Of a stretch of 64,000 nt of DNA, positions 9,359 to 19,395 are shown piece by piece. The notes beneath the pieces were generated by a model. It was not told the DNA's origin. It saw only the letters and a list, made by a program, of their open reading frames with translations, and made no database searches. The stretch is from Caulobacter segnis. GTDB taxonomy: Bacteria; Pseudomonadota; Alphaproteobacteria; Caulobacterales; Caulobacteraceae. The stretch is taken from positions 2,542,001 to 2,606,000 of the forward strand of contig NZ_CP082923.1 of assembly GCF_019931575.1 (NCBI RefSeq). The letters are read 5' to 3'. The position numbers and the translations under genes were made by a program. Numbering within the stretch: position 1 is the stretch's first letter; the number at the start of each line of letters is the position of its first letter.

Positions 9359-11188
9359 TCACACCTTGATCGGAGGCGCGGTGCGGATGTGCAGCTCCTT
9401 CAGCTGCTTGTCGAGCACGTTGGCCGGCGCATTCATCAGCAGATCCTGGCCCTGCTGATTCAGCGGGAAGGCGATGACCTCACGGATGGCCACCTGGTCG
9501 GCCAGCAGCATGACGATGCGGTCGATGCCGGGCGCCAGGCCGCCGTGCGGCGGGGCGCCATAGCGGAAGGCGTTCAGCATGCCGCCAAACTGCTCCTCAA
9601 CCACTTCCGGGCCGTAGCCGGCGGTGGCGAAGGCCTTGAGCATGATCTCGGGCTTGTGGTTCCGGATCGCGCCCGAGCACAGCTCGTAGCCGTTGCAGAC
9701 GATATCGTACTGGTAGGCGCGGATGGTCAGCGGGTCCTGCGTCTCCAGGGCCTCCAGACCGCCTTGCGGCATCGAGAACGGGTTGTGCGAGAAGTCGACC
9801 TTCTTCTCGTCTTCGTTCCACTCGAACATCGGGAAGTCGACGATCCAGCAGAACTTGAACTGGTTTTCGTCGACCAGCTTCAGCTCCGTGCCGACGCGCG
9901 TACGCGCCAGGCCGGCGAACTTGGCGAACACGGCCGGGTCGCCGGCCACGAAGAAGGCGGCGTCGCCCGAGCCAAGGCCCAGCGACTCCATCAGCGCCTG
10001 GGTCGGCTCGCCCAGGTTCTTGGCGATCGGGCCGCCCCAGCCGCCCTGGTCTTCCGACCAGAAGACGTAGCCCAGGCCCGGCTGGCCTTCGCCCTGGGCC
10101 CAGCTGTTCATGCGGTCGCAGAAGGCGCGGCTGCCGCCGGTCGGGGCCGGGATCGCCCACACCTGGTTCTTGGCGTCCGCGCCCAGGATCTTGGCGAAAA
10201 GGCCAAAGCCGCCGTCACGGAAGTGCGCCGAGACGTCGGCCATCTTGATCGGGTTGCGCAGGTCCGGCTTGTCGCTGCCGTACCAGGCCATCGACTGGGC
10301 GTAGGTCAGACGCTCGAAGCCCTTGTGCTCGAACGATTGGCCGACGTCGTTGGTGAAGGTGTGGGTCCCGCTGATCGGCGAGACCGGCTTGCCGTTCGAG
10401 AACTCCTCGAAGACGCCGTGCATCACCGGCTCGATGGCCGCGAACACGTCTTCCTGGGTGACGAAGCTCATCTCGACGTCGAGCTGGTAAAATTCCAGCG
10501 AGCGGTCGGCGCGCAGGTCCTCGTCGCGGAAGCATGGGGCGATCTGGAAGTAGCGGTCGAAGCCCGAGACCATCAGCAGCTGCTTGAACTGCTGGGGCGC
10601 CTGGGGCAGCGCGTAGAATTTCTCCGGGTGCAGACGCGAAGGCACCAGGAAGTCGCGCGCGCCCTCGGGCGAGCTCGCCGTCAGGATCGGCGTCTGGAAC
10701 TCGTTGAAGCCCTGGGCGAACATGCGGTTGCGGATCGACTGGATCACGCGCGAGCGCAGGACGATGTTCCTGTGCAGGGTCTCGCGACGCAGGTCGAGAT
10801 AGCGGTGCTTGAGGCGGATCTCTTCGGGATAGTCCGGCTCGCCGAACACCGGCAGCGGCAGCTCGGCGGCTTCGGAGAGGACCTCGACGGCCGAGACGCG
10901 GATCTCGATCTCGCCGGTCGGGAGGTTCGGGTTCACCACGCTGGCGTCACGAGCGATGACTTCGCCGTCGACGCGGATCACGCTCTCGGCGCGCAGGCGC
11001 TCGACGATCGAGAAGCCCGGGGTTTCCGGATGCAGCACCAGCTGGGTCAGACCGTGGTGGTCGCGCAGGTCGATGAAGACCAGACCGCCGTGGTCGCGCT
11101 TGCGGTGGATCCAGCCCGACAGGCGCACCGTGGAACCGGTGTCGGAGGCGCGCAGAGCGCCGCAGTTGTGGGTGCGATAGGCGTGCAT
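9359..11188 (-). CDS. aspS: Aspartyl-tRNA synthetase
   Basis: 609 residues, bacterial-type class II synthetase with an N-terminal OB anticodon domain ([21 protein letters not shown]), catalytic core and GAD insertion. Motif 2 is visible as [16 protein letters not shown] and motif 3 as [15 protein letters not shown]. The start at 11188 ([10 protein letters not shown]) matches the family N-terminus; the 31 codons upstream have no counterpart. Many alphaproteobacteria use a non-discriminating AspRS with GatCAB to make Asn-tRNA, but that cannot be settled from this window. It lies 131 bases downstream of tpiA. Confidence 0.96.
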   Translation of the reverse strand: MHAYRTHNCGALRASDTGSTVRLSGWIHRKRDHGGLVFIDLRDHHGLTQLVLHPETPGFSIVERLRAESVIRVDGEVIARDASVVNPNLPTGEIEIRVSAVEVLSEAAELPLPVFGEPDYPEEIRLKHRYLDLRRETLHRNIVLRSRVIQSIRNRMFAQGFNEFQTPILTASSPEGARDFLVPSRLHPEKFYALPQAPQQFKQLLMVSGFDRYFQIAPCFRDEDLRADRSLEFYQLDVEMSFVTQEDVFAAIEPVMHGVFEEFSNGKPVSPISGTHTFTNDVGQSFEHKGFERLTYAQSMAWYGSDKPDLRNPIKMADVSAHFRDGGFGLFAKILGADAKNQVWAIPAPTGGSRAFCDRMNSWAQGEGQPGLGYVFWSEDQGGWGGPIAKNLGEPTQALMESLGLGSGDAAFFVAGDPAVFAKFAGLARTRVGTELKLVDENQFKFCWIVDFPMFEWNEDEKKVDFSHNPFSMPQGGLEALETQDPLTIRAYQYDIVCNGYELCSGAIRNHKPEIMLKAFATAGYGPEVVEEQFGGMLNAFRYGAPPHGGLAPGIDRIVMLLADQVAIREVIAFPLNQQGQDLLMNAPANVLDKQLKELHIRTAPPIKV

Positions 11189-11319
11189 GGAGGTCATGAA
11201 AGTCTTGAATACGCGGTGATTTGCAAGGCGCGGTAAGGCGCACGTGGGCGCCCGTATGTCAAGGATTCTGGGACGAACCACGCGCTGGCGCGGCCCGTCT
11301 GGAAAAGGTTCTCGGCGCG

Positions 11320-12081
11320 TCAGGCCGCTTCGACGATGGCCAGGAAGTCCTTGGCCTTAAGCGAGGCGCCGCCGACCAGGGCGCCGCCGACTTCCGGCGC
11401 GGCCAGGATCTCGCGGGCGTTCTCGGGCTTGACCGACCCGCCGTAGAGGATCGGCGTCACCCTGCCCTGCTCGCCGAACCGGGCGACCAGCTCGGCGCGG
11501 ATGGCCGCGTGCATCTCGACGATGTTCTCGACCGAGGCCACGTGGCCGGTGCCGATGGCCCACAGCGGCTCGTAGGCGACGTTGAAGGCCTGGCCCGCCA
11601 GGCTGGACGGCAGGGAATTGCGAAGCTGGCCGATCACGAAGCTCACCGCTCCGCCGCCCTGGCGCTGTTCCAGGCTCTCGCCGACGCAGACGATGGGCTC
11701 CAGGCCCGCCGCCAGGGCCGCCTGGGCCTTGCCGGCCACCTGCTGACAGGTCTCGCCGTGGTCGGTGCGGCGCTCGGAGTGGCCGACGATCACCATCGTC
11801 CCGCCAGCGTCGGCGACCATCTCGGCCGAGATGTCGCCGGTATGGGCGCCGCTGGCCTTGCCGTGGCAGTCCTGGCCGCCGACCAGGACGAACGAACCCT
11901 CGACCGCTTCGCCGAGGCGGTGCAGCAGGGTGGCGGGCGGGAAGATGGCGACTCGGGCGGCGGCGGGCTGGCGGTCCAGTCCGGCCGCGATGGCCCGGGC
12001 CTCGTCGAGAGCGGTCGAAAGACCGTTCATCTTCCAGTTTCCGGCGATCAGCGGCCGGGGAGTCGTGCTCGAAAGGGTCAT
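11320..12081 (-). CDS. tpiA: Triosephosphate isomerase
   Basis: 253 residues, interconverting dihydroxyacetone phosphate and glyceraldehyde 3-phosphate. Motifs are GNWKMNG (substrate lysine), [14 protein letters not shown] (catalytic His), [10 protein letters not shown] (catalytic Glu) and the phosphate-binding [10 protein letters not shown] near the C-terminus. The start has an AAGG-type ribosome site. It is divergent from ppiD across 140 bases. Confidence 0.97.
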   Translation of the reverse strand: MTLSSTTPRPLIAGNWKMNGLSTALDEARAIAAGLDRQPAAARVAIFPPATLLHRLGEAVEGSFVLVGGQDCHGKASGAHTGDISAEMVADAGGTMVIVGHSERRTDHGETCQQVAGKAQAALAAGLEPIVCVGESLEQRQGGGAVSFVIGQLRNSLPSSLAGQAFNVAYEPLWAIGTGHVASVENIVEMHAAIRAELVARFGEQGRVTPILYGGSVKPENAREILAAPEVGGALVGGASLKAKDFLAIVEAA

Positions 12082-12130
12082 GAGCGCCTTCTTGGGGTCA
12101 TGCTCGCCTGGGAAGTCAAGCCCAGGCCGC

Positions 12131-12160
12131 TTGCCCGGTCACCCACGGCTCTACTATACC
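12131..12160 (+). promoter_or_regulatory. Candidate sigma70-type promoter for ppiD-trpE
   Basis: TTGCCC at 12131-12136 and TATACC at 12155-12160 are separated by 18 bases and lie about 60 bases before the ppiD start, in the tpiA/ppiD divergent gap. This is a consensus match by eye only. Confidence 0.35.
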
Positions 12161-12221
12161 CGCTGCTCTCGACCGCCTTGCCCATTCGTTCGGCGGGTCC
12201 GACTGGAAGGTTCTCGTCCCA

Positions 12222-14183
12222 ATGCTCGCCGGTTTCCGCTCCTTCGCCAAATCGCCGTTCGCGGTTCTGCTGTTCGGCCTGCTGATCGTCAGCTTCGCCA
12301 TCTTCGGCATCAGCGACGTGTTCAAGGGGCCGCGCGGCTCGGGCGTGATCAGCGCCGGTTCGCGCAGCCTGTCGGCCCAGGACTTCAAGGCGCGGTTCGA
12401 CAACTACCGCAAGGCCATGGAGCAGCGCGGCGGCGAGGCGATCACGCCCGACCAGGCCGTCGAGCGCGGCATCGACCGACAGATCGTCCAGGAACTGACC
12501 CTGCAGGAATCGATCGCAGCCGCGATCCAGAAGATGGGCGTCACCCCGTCGGACAAGCTGGTCGGCGACATCGTCCACCAGCAGATGAGCCAGTTGCCGC
12601 CCGGCCAGCGCCCATTCAGCCCGATCACCGGCAAGTTCGACCAGCAGGCCTACGCTGCCCTGCTGGCCCAGAACAACCTGACGCCCCAAGCCTACGAGGC
12701 CTCGCTGCGCGACGAGATCGCCAACGCCCACTTCTTCTCGGCCGTCGCCGACGGCATGCGCGCGCCGCGCATCTACGCCGCCCTGCAAGGCGCCTACCTC
12801 TTGGAAGCGCGCGACGTCGCCGCCTTCGCGGTCAATCCCGCCTCGGTCGAAAAGCCCGGCCAGCCGACCGACGCCCAACTGACCGCGTTCATGAACGAGA
12901 ACCGCGAGCGCCTGACGCGTCCGGAAACGCGCGTGCTGTCGATCATGCGCGTCAGCGCCAAGGCCCTGGAGCCGACCGTCACGCTGAACCCGGCCGACGT
13001 GCAGAAGGCCTTCGACTTCCGCAAGGACAGCTTGGCCAAGCCGGAGACCCGCTCGATCGTCCAGATCTCGGCCCCCGACGCCAAGGCCGCCGCCGTGATC
13101 TCGCAGCGCCTGGCCAAGGGCGAGGATCCGGCCGCCGTCGCCAAGGCCTACGGCAAGACCCCGCTGGTCCTGGCCGACAAGCCCAAGTCCGCCGTGCCGG
13201 ACCGCAAGGTCGCCGACGCCGCCTTCACCCTGGCCGCCGGCCAGGTCAGCGGCCCGATCGCCGGCGAGCTGGGCGTCTCGGTGATCAAGGTCACCAAGGT
13301 CACGCCGGGCGTCGTCGCCACGCTGGACAGCGTCCGTCCGCAGATCGAGGCCGAGGTCCGCGCCCAGACCGCCCAGGCCAAGGCCTACGACCAGACCCAG
13401 ACCTATCAGGACGCCCATGACGGCGGCGCCGACCTGGTCGCCGCGGCCAGCAAGGCCGGCGCCCTGGTGCTCACGACCGCCCCGATCACCGCCCAGGGCG
13501 CCGATCAGACCGGCCAGCCCGTCCCCGGCCTGACGCCCGACATCCTCAAGACCGCCTTCGAGCTGTCGCAAGGCGGCGAGAGCGAACTGGTCGAGCTGGG
13601 CAAGGGCGAATACTACGCCGTGAAGGTCGAGAAGGTCGTGCCGGCCGCCATGCCGCCGCTGGCCGAGATCAAGCCGCAGCTGACCGCCGTCTGGCAGGCC
13701 CAGGAGATGGGCAAGCGCCTGAAGGCCAAGGCCGACGAGCTGGCCGCCCGCGTCAAGAAGGGCGAGAGCCTGGACGCCGTCGCCGCCTCGGCCCAGTCGA
13801 AGGTCCAGAAGGTCCCCGGCCTGTCGCGCCAGAACGCTCGCGAGCACATGGGCCTGGGCCAGGAGTTCCTGGGCGCGGCCTTCCAGGCCAAGAACGGCGA
13901 GACCTTCGTGGCCCGCGCCGGCCAGCAGGGCGAGGCCTTCGTCGTCGCCAAGCTCGAGACCGTCCACGCCGCCCCGGCCGACCAGGTCGCCCAGATCGCG
14001 GCGTTCACCCAAGCCCAGACGGCCAACGGCCTGATGCGCGACCTGGGCGAGGCCTCGCGCAACGCCGCCAAGACCCAGTTGAAGACCAAGAGCAACCTGA
14101 CCCTGGCGCGCCAGGCCATCGGCGTCGACACCGACGCCCTGGCGAAGGCGCAAGGCGCCACGGGCGGAAAGAAAGCCGAGTAA
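12222..14183 (+). CDS. ppiD: PpiD/SurA-like membrane-anchored peptidyl-prolyl isomerase
   Basis: 653 residues. An N-terminal membrane anchor (about 13-33, FAVLLFGLLIVSFAIFGI) precedes a SurA_N-like helical domain (about 35-170), a parvulin-type domain (about 230-365, with RSIVQISAPDAKAAAVIS and ELGVSVIKVTKV) and a C-terminal helical region. This fits the periplasm-facing PpiD chaperone that helps proteins leaving SecYEG. The stop overlaps the trpE start (TAATG), so trpE is translationally coupled to it. That arrangement is conserved in alphaproteobacteria despite no obvious functional link. Confidence 0.88.
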   Translation: MLAGFRSFAKSPFAVLLFGLLIVSFAIFGISDVFKGPRGSGVISAGSRSLSAQDFKARFDNYRKAMEQRGGEAITPDQAVERGIDRQIVQELTLQESIAAAIQKMGVTPSDKLVGDIVHQQMSQLPPGQRPFSPITGKFDQQAYAALLAQNNLTPQAYEASLRDEIANAHFFSAVADGMRAPRIYAALQGAYLLEARDVAAFAVNPASVEKPGQPTDAQLTAFMNENRERLTRPETRVLSIMRVSAKALEPTVTLNPADVQKAFDFRKDSLAKPETRSIVQISAPDAKAAAVISQRLAKGEDPAAVAKAYGKTPLVLADKPKSAVPDRKVADAAFTLAAGQVSGPIAGELGVSVIKVTKVTPGVVATLDSVRPQIEAEVRAQTAQAKAYDQTQTYQDAHDGGADLVAAASKAGALVLTTAPITAQGADQTGQPVPGLTPDILKTAFELSQGGESELVELGKGEYYAVKVEKVVPAAMPPLAEIKPQLTAVWQAQEMGKRLKAKADELAARVKKGESLDAVAASAQSKVQKVPGLSRQNAREHMGLGQEFLGAAFQAKNGETFVARAGQQGEAFVVAKLETVHAAPADQVAQIAAFTQAQTANGLMRDLGEASRNAAKTQLKTKSNLTLARQAIGVDTDALAKAQGATGGKKAE

Positions 14184-15718
14184 TGAGTCTGGAACCCGCC
14201 TTCGACGCCTTTTCGGAAGCCTATGATTCCGGACGTCAACAGGTCGTCTGGACCCGTCTGATCGACGATCTCGAGACCCCGGTCTCGGCCTATCTGAAGA
14301 TCGCCCAGACGCGTCCCTACAGCTTCCTGTTCGAGAGCGTGGAAGGCGGCGCCTGGCGCGGTCGCTATTCGATCGTGACCATGAACCCGGACCTCGTCTG
14401 GCGCTGCCGCGGCGACCAGGCCGAGATCGCAGAGGGCGACGACATCGCCGCCGGCCGCTACGCGCCCCAGCCGGGCGGCGCGCTGGACAGCCTGCGCGAC
14501 CTCGTGGCCCGTTCGCGCATGGAGCTGCCCAAGGGCCTGCCGCCCATGGCCGCCGGCGTGTTCGGGGCCCTGGGCTACGATCTGGTCCGCCTGGTCGAGC
14601 GTCTGCCCGACATCAACGAGGACACGCTGGGCCTGCCGGACGGGATCATGACCCGCCCGCAGATCGTCGCGATCTTCGACGCCATCGCCCAGGAAATCAT
14701 CCTGACCACGGCCGTGCGCCCCAAGGCCGGCGTGTCGGCCCAGGACGCCTACGCCGCCGCCCGCGCGCGAATCGAGACGGTGATGGCCGACCTGCATCGT
14801 CCTCTGGCCCACGACGCGCCCCGCGCGCCTCGAGACCCGATGGCGTTCACGACGCCGGTCAGCCGCGCCGACTACGCCGACGTGGTCGCCAAGGCCAAGG
14901 ACTACATCGCCGCCGGCGACATCTTCCAGGTCGTGGCCAGCCACCGCTTCCGCGCGCCCTTCGACCTGCCGCCGTTCGCCCTGTACCGCTCGCTGCGCCG
15001 GACCAATCCGTCGCCGTTCCTGTTCTTCCTGAACCTGGACGGCTTCAACCTGGTCGGCTCCAGCCCCGAGATCCTGGTTCGCCTGCGCGACGGCAAGATC
15101 ACCATCCGGCCGATCGCCGGCACCCGTCCGCGCGGCGCCACGCCCGAGCAGGACGCGGCGCTGGAAGCCGAGCTGCTGGCCGATCCCAAGGAACGCGCCG
15201 AGCACCTGATGCTGCTGGACCTGGGCCGCAACGACGTGGGTCGCGTGGCCATGCTGAACCATCAGGGCCGCAACACGCCGGCTGAGCGTCCGAAAGGCCC
15301 GAACGTCCGCGTGACCGAGAGCTTCAAGATCGAGCGCTACAGCCACGTGATGCACATCGTCTCGAACGTCGAGGGCAACGCGCCCGAGGGCGTCGATCCG
15401 GTCGACGTGCTGATGGCCGCCCTGCCCGCCGGCACGCTCTCGGGCGCGCCCAAGGTGCGGGCGATGGAGATCATCGACGAACTGGAAGTCGAGAAGCGCG
15501 GCATCGGCTATGCCGGCGCGGTCGGCTATTTCGGCGCCGACGGCTCGGTCGACACCTGCATCGTGCTGCGCACGGCGCTTGTGAAGGACGGCATGATGTA
15601 CGTGCAGGCCGGCGGCGGCATCGTCGCCGACAGCGATCCGGACGCCGAGTACGATGAGACTCTGCACAAGTCCCGCGCCCTCAAGCGCGCGGCCGAGGAA
15701 GCCTGGCGATTCAGCTGA
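14183..15718 (+). CDS. trpE: Anthranilate synthase component I
   Basis: 511 residues, the chorismate-using subunit that makes anthranilate with TrpG ammonia. The N-terminal domain (about 25-170) holds the tryptophan feedback element FLFESVEGG, the counterpart of LLES. The chorismate-binding domain (about 225-495) has FLNLDGFNLVGSSPEILVR, IAGTRPRG, DLGRNDVGRV and GTLSGAPKVRAMEIID. No leader peptide or attenuator is visible; it starts on the ppiD stop codon. TrpG is separated by a 347-base gap that contains a small opposite-strand ORF. Confidence 0.97.
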   Translation: MSLEPAFDAFSEAYDSGRQQVVWTRLIDDLETPVSAYLKIAQTRPYSFLFESVEGGAWRGRYSIVTMNPDLVWRCRGDQAEIAEGDDIAAGRYAPQPGGALDSLRDLVARSRMELPKGLPPMAAGVFGALGYDLVRLVERLPDINEDTLGLPDGIMTRPQIVAIFDAIAQEIILTTAVRPKAGVSAQDAYAAARARIETVMADLHRPLAHDAPRAPRDPMAFTTPVSRADYADVVAKAKDYIAAGDIFQVVASHRFRAPFDLPPFALYRSLRRTNPSPFLFFLNLDGFNLVGSSPEILVRLRDGKITIRPIAGTRPRGATPEQDAALEAELLADPKERAEHLMLLDLGRNDVGRVAMLNHQGRNTPAERPKGPNVRVTESFKIERYSHVMHIVSNVEGNAPEGVDPVDVLMAALPAGTLSGAPKVRAMEIIDELEVEKRGIGYAGAVGYFGADGSVDTCIVLRTALVKDGMMYVQAGGGIVADSDPDAEYDETLHKSRALKRAAEEAWRFS

Positions 15719-15740
15719 GCCTTAGGGCTGCTCTTCCGTT

Positions 15741-15956
15741 CTACGGACCGCCCAGCCGGTCGTCCGGGAGGTGCTGCGTGACCGCCGGCGGCGCCAGCAC
15801 CATCACCGTGGCGAAGCTGATCGCACACAGCGCGGCGAAGGCCGCGGCGGCCAGCACCGGCGTCATCTTCTGGACGCGCGCCTTCTGCCGCAGCAGCGCG
15901 CGGACATAGGCGACGGCGACAGGGTCCAGGGCGGAATCACGCGGGTCCATCCCCAT
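15741..15956 (-). CDS. Small single-pass membrane protein, hypothetical
   Basis: 71 residues with a charged N-terminus (MDPRDSALDPVAVAYVRALL), a basic stretch (RQKARVQK), one hydrophobic segment (about 34-58, VLAAAAFAALCAISFATVMV) and a short polar tail. A GGAG ribosome site sits 6 bases before the ATG. It is encoded opposite to and between trpE and trpG. It is not recognised as a named family; coding potential rests on the ribosome site and the clean amphipathic/TM layout. Confidence 0.55.
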   Translation of the reverse strand: MGMDPRDSALDPVAVAYVRALLRQKARVQKMTPVLAAAAFAALCAISFATVMVLAPPAVTQHLPDDRLGGP

Positions 15957-16065
15957 ATGATGCTCCAGACCGCGTCCGCTGTAACCGTAACTGAAAGCCG
16001 CAGGCGAAATTGCCGCTACACATCGGCCGCGCTCAGGCTAGAACCGCACTTCGAAAGGCGGCGTC

Positions 16066-16662
16066 ATGATCCTCGTCATCGATAACTACGACAGCTTCAC
16101 CTACAACCTCGTCCACTATCTGAACGAGCTGGGGGCCGAGACGGTCGTCTACCGCAACGACGCGCTGACGGTGCAGGAAGCCCTGGGCCTGCATCCGGCC
16201 GCCGTGCTGCTGTCACCCGGCCCCAAGGCCCCCGACCAGGCCGGCATCTGCCTGCCGCTGCTGCGCGCCGCGCCGGAAGACCTGCCGATCCTTGGCGTTT
16301 GCCTCGGCCACCAGGCCATCGGCCAAGCCTACGGCGGCGAGGTGATCCGCGCCAAGCAGGTCATGCACGGCAAGGTCAGCAAGGTGCGCCATAACGACAA
16401 GGGCATCTTCAAGGGCCTGCCCAACCCGTTCACCGCCACCCGCTACCATAGCCTGGCCGTCCGCAAGGAGGACTTGCCGCCCGAGCTGGAGGTCACCGCC
16501 TGGACCGACGACGGCGAGATCATGGGCGTGCAGCACAGGACGCGCCCCGTGTTCGGCGTCCAGTTCCACCCGGAATCGATCGCCACCGAGGGCGGCCACC
16601 AGATGCTGGCCAACTTCATGGACCTCGCGAACGTCAAGCGCGACGCGGCGGTCTGGGTCTAG
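16066..16662 (+). CDS. trpG: Anthranilate synthase component II (glutamine amidotransferase)
   Basis: 198 residues, class I glutamine amidotransferase supplying ammonia to TrpE. The nucleophile is C79 in [16 protein letters not shown], and the His/Glu of the triad are in [13 protein letters not shown] near the C-terminus. The N-terminus [19 protein letters not shown] is typical. It sits 13 bases before trpD. Alphaproteobacteria with a separate trpG may also use it as pabA. Confidence 0.96.
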   Translation: MILVIDNYDSFTYNLVHYLNELGAETVVYRNDALTVQEALGLHPAAVLLSPGPKAPDQAGICLPLLRAAPEDLPILGVCLGHQAIGQAYGGEVIRAKQVMHGKVSKVRHNDKGIFKGLPNPFTATRYHSLAVRKEDLPPELEVTAWTDDGEIMGVQHRTRPVFGVQFHPESIATEGGHQMLANFMDLANVKRDAAVWV

Positions 16663-16675
16663 GGCGAGCCGCATC

Positions 16676-17701
16676 ATGTCCGACGCTTTCAAGCCGCTGC
16701 TGGCCAAGCTGGCCGACGGCCAGACCCTGGGCGACGAAGACGCCGAGATCTTCTTCGCCGCCTGCCTGCGCGGCGAACCGACCCCGGCCCAGGTGGCCGC
16801 CGCCGTCACCGCCATGCGCCTGCGCGGCGAGACGGTCGGCGAGATCGCCGCTTGCGCCCGCGCCATGCGACGCGCGGCCGTCCAGCTGGAGCATCCGTAC
16901 GACGTCATCGACGTCTGCGGCACCGGCGGCGATGGCCTGCACACGCTGAACATCTCCACCGCGGTAGGCTTCGTGGCCGCCGGCGGGGGCCTCAAGGTCG
17001 CCAAGCACGGCAACCGCGCCATCACCTCGAAGTCCGGCACCGCCGACGTCCTGACCGCTCTGGGCGTCAATATCGACGCCACGCGCGAGCAGCAGCGCCG
17101 GGCCCTGGACGAGGCCGGCATCTGCTTCCTATTCGCCCAGGCCCATCACGGGGCGATGAAGCACGTCTCGCCGATCCGCCAGCAACTGGGCTTTCGCACG
17201 ATCTTCAACCTGCTGGGCCCGCTGACCAATCCGGCCGGCGCCAAGCGGCAGGTCGTCGGCGTTTCGGCCCCGCGCTTCGTCGAGCCGATCGCCAAGGCGC
17301 TTGGGGCCCTGGGCGCCGAGCGCGCCTGGTCGGTGCACGGCGCGGGCATGGACGAGCTGACCACGACGGGCGAGACCGAGGTCGCCGAATGGCGCGACGG
17401 CCGCATCCACCTGTTCAAGATCACGCCCGAGGCCGTCGGCCTGCCGCGCGCCTCGCTGTCGGACATCACCGGCGGCGATCCTGAGTTCAACGCCGCCGCC
17501 CTGACCCGCCTGCTCGACGGCGAGAAGGGTCCCTATCGTGACATCGTGCTGCTGAACGCCGCCGCCGCCTTCCTCGTCGCCGACAAGGTCGAGACCCTGG
17601 TCGAGGGCATCGAACTGGCCGCCAACGTCATCGACGACGGCCGCGCCAAGGCCGCCCTCGCCGGCCTGGTGGCCGCCACCAACTCGGAAGCACCCGCGTG
17701 A
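16676..17701 (+). CDS. trpD: Anthranilate phosphoribosyltransferase
   Basis: 341 residues. It transfers phosphoribose from PRPP to anthranilate. It has the helical N-terminal domain, the PRPP loop DVCGTGGDG followed by LNIST, the [17 protein letters not shown] block and [10 protein letters not shown]. The last codons overlap trpC by 4 bases (GTGA), indicating coupled translation. Confidence 0.97.
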   Translation: MSDAFKPLLAKLADGQTLGDEDAEIFFAACLRGEPTPAQVAAAVTAMRLRGETVGEIAACARAMRRAAVQLEHPYDVIDVCGTGGDGLHTLNISTAVGFVAAGGGLKVAKHGNRAITSKSGTADVLTALGVNIDATREQQRRALDEAGICFLFAQAHHGAMKHVSPIRQQLGFRTIFNLLGPLTNPAGAKRQVVGVSAPRFVEPIAKALGALGAERAWSVHGAGMDELTTTGETEVAEWRDGRIHLFKITPEAVGLPRASLSDITGGDPEFNAAALTRLLDGEKGPYRDIVLLNAAAAFLVADKVETLVEGIELAANVIDDGRAKAALAGLVAATNSEAPA

Positions 17702-18486
17702 CCGATATCCTGGCCAAGATCGCCGCCTACAAGCGCGAAGACGTCGCGGCCCGCAAGGCCCGCCGCTCGCAGGCCAATGTCGACGCCGCCGCCAAGACCG
17801 CCTCGGCGCCGCGCGGCTTCAAGACCGCGTTGGAAGCCAAGCACGCCCCCGGCAAGCTGTCCCTGATCGCCGAGATCAAGAAGGCCTCGCCGTCCAAGGG
17901 CCTGATCCGCGAGGACTTCGATCCGCCGGTGCTGGCCAAGGCCTATGAGGTCGGCGGCGCGGCCTGCCTGTCGGTGCTGACGGACGGTCCCAGCTTCCAG
18001 GGCGCCGACGACTATCTGGTGGCCGCCCGCGCGGCGACCGCCCTGCCCTGCATCCGCAAGGATTTCCTGGTCGATCCCTGGCAGGTGGCCGAGAGCCGCG
18101 CCCTGGGCGCCGACGCCATCCTGGTCATCCTGGCCATGATCGACGATGGCCTGGCCGCCGAGCTGATGAGCGAAGCCAAGCGTCTGGGGATGGACGCCCT
18201 GGTCGAGGTCCATGACGAGGCCGAGATGGCCCGCGCCGGCGCCCTGGGCTCGGACCTGGTTGGCATCAACAACCGCGACCTGAAGAGCTTCGTCGTCGAC
18301 CTGGCCGTCACCGAGCGCCTGGCCGCCCAGGCGCCCGAGGACGCGCTCCTGGTCACCGAGAGCGGCGTCTTCACCCACGCCGACGTCGTGCGGATGGAGG
18401 CGACCGGCGCCAAGGCCATGCTGGTCGGCGAGAGCCTGATGCGCCACGCTGACGTCACGGCCGCCACCAGGGTCCTGATCGGCTAA
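17698..18486 (+). CDS. trpC: Indole-3-glycerol phosphate synthase
   Basis: 262-residue monofunctional enzyme closing the indole ring. The (beta/alpha)8 motifs [52 protein letters not shown] and the final LVGESLMRH are present. It starts with GTG, overlapping the trpD stop. A hairpin overlaps its own stop codon. The trpF-trpB-trpA genes are not in the window. Confidence 0.97.
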   Translation: MTDILAKIAAYKREDVAARKARRSQANVDAAAKTASAPRGFKTALEAKHAPGKLSLIAEIKKASPSKGLIREDFDPPVLAKAYEVGGAACLSVLTDGPSFQGADDYLVAARAATALPCIRKDFLVDPWQVAESRALGADAILVILAMIDDGLAAELMSEAKRLGMDALVEVHDEAEMARAGALGSDLVGINNRDLKSFVVDLAVTERLAAQAPEDALLVTESGVFTHADVVRMEATGAKAMLVGESLMRHADVTAATRVLIG

Positions 18487-18503
18487 AACGCCACGTTTTG
18501 GCC
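18481..18503 (+). terminator. Hairpin overlapping the trpC stop codon
   Basis: Ten base pairs (18481-18490 with 18494-18503, one G-U pair) enclose a CCA loop. The stem contains the trpC TAA. There is no clear U-run after it, so it could be a weak terminator or an mRNA 3' end stabiliser rather than a true intrinsic terminator. The next gene starts 44 bases later with its own ribosome site. Confidence 0.35.
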
Positions 18504-18546
18504 AAGCTTGCCGCCCTAACCTTCGCGTGAGCGAAGGAGGGACATC

Positions 18547-19344
18547 ATGAGCAAGCCGCGCTGGGCCGAAGGCCTGATCGAGACGATCAAGACGGTCGCC
18601 ATCGTCTTGGTGGTGGCCCTGGTTCCGCGCACGGTCTTCAGCCAGCCGTTCACGATCCCGTCCGGATCGATGGAGCCGACACTGATGGTCGGCGACTACA
18701 TCCTAGTCTCCAAATATCCTTATGGCTGGAGCCGGCACTCGATCCCGCTCAGCCCGCCGGTCGGCCACGGCCGCCTGATGGACAAGGCGCCCCAGCGGGG
18801 CGACATCGTCGTCTTCAAGCGCCCCAGCGACGGCCGCACCGACGTGATCAAGCGCGTCATCGGCCTGCCGGGCGACCGGATCCAGCTGACCAGCGGCGTG
18901 CTTCGGATCAACGGCGCTCCCGTCCAGCAGACCCTGACCGGGGTCGACGCCGAGGGTTCGCCTGGAAACTATCCGATCCCGGTCCGCCATCTGCGCGAGA
19001 CCCTGCCGAACGGTCGGACCTACGCCACCAACAGTTTCGGCGCCGACACGCCGGCCGCCAATACCGGCGTCTACACCGTGCCGGCCGGCTGCTATTTCGT
19101 AATGGGTGACAATCGCGACAACTCGCTGGACAGCCGCTTCAACCCCGGCTCGACGCCCAAGGGGTACGCCTCCTGCGCCTGGGACGTGGCGCGCGACGCC
19201 GGCCTGCCGCCAGAGCTGGGCATGGGCTTCATCCCCGCCGAGAACCTGGTGGGCCGCGCCGAGCGAATCCTGTTTTCGTGGACCGGCCACGGCCTGCGCC
19301 TGGACCGCACCTTCAAAAAGCTGCCCGCCCCGACGGTTGGCTGA
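18547..19344 (+). CDS. lepB: Signal peptidase I
   Basis: 265 residues, type I leader peptidase. One N-terminal membrane segment (about 14-32) is followed by the periplasmic S26 domain. The nucleophile is S41 in PSGSMEPTLMVGDY and the general base is K102 in IKRVIGLPGD; MGDNRDNSLDSR is box E. An insertion with NTGVYTVPAGCYFV and a Cys pair (AGCYF, YASCAWD) precedes and follows box E. A GAAGGAGG ribosome site supports the start. Whether this is the sole housekeeping LepB or a second paralogue cannot be decided here. Its place between trpC and lexA is unusual. Confidence 0.93.
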   Translation: MSKPRWAEGLIETIKTVAIVLVVALVPRTVFSQPFTIPSGSMEPTLMVGDYILVSKYPYGWSRHSIPLSPPVGHGRLMDKAPQRGDIVVFKRPSDGRTDVIKRVIGLPGDRIQLTSGVLRINGAPVQQTLTGVDAEGSPGNYPIPVRHLRETLPNGRTYATNSFGADTPAANTGVYTVPAGCYFVMGDNRDNSLDSRFNPGSTPKGYASCAWDVARDAGLPPELGMGFIPAENLVGRAERILFSWTGHGLRLDRTFKKLPAPTVG

Positions 19345-19395
19345 GCGCTCCCGCCTCGCTAGGGTCCGCTCCACTTTGGATTGAAGAGGATTCGG

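Noticed and set aside
9389..11236. 615-codon plus-strand open frame opposite aspS
   Set aside because: Antisense shadow of a high-GC gene; translation is Val/Asp/Arg-rich without domains, while aspS motifs are clear.
12078..15667. Long minus-strand open frames opposite ppiD and trpE
   Set aside because: Shadow frames with repetitive Gly/Leu/Arg composition and no start signals; the plus-strand proteins are unmistakable.
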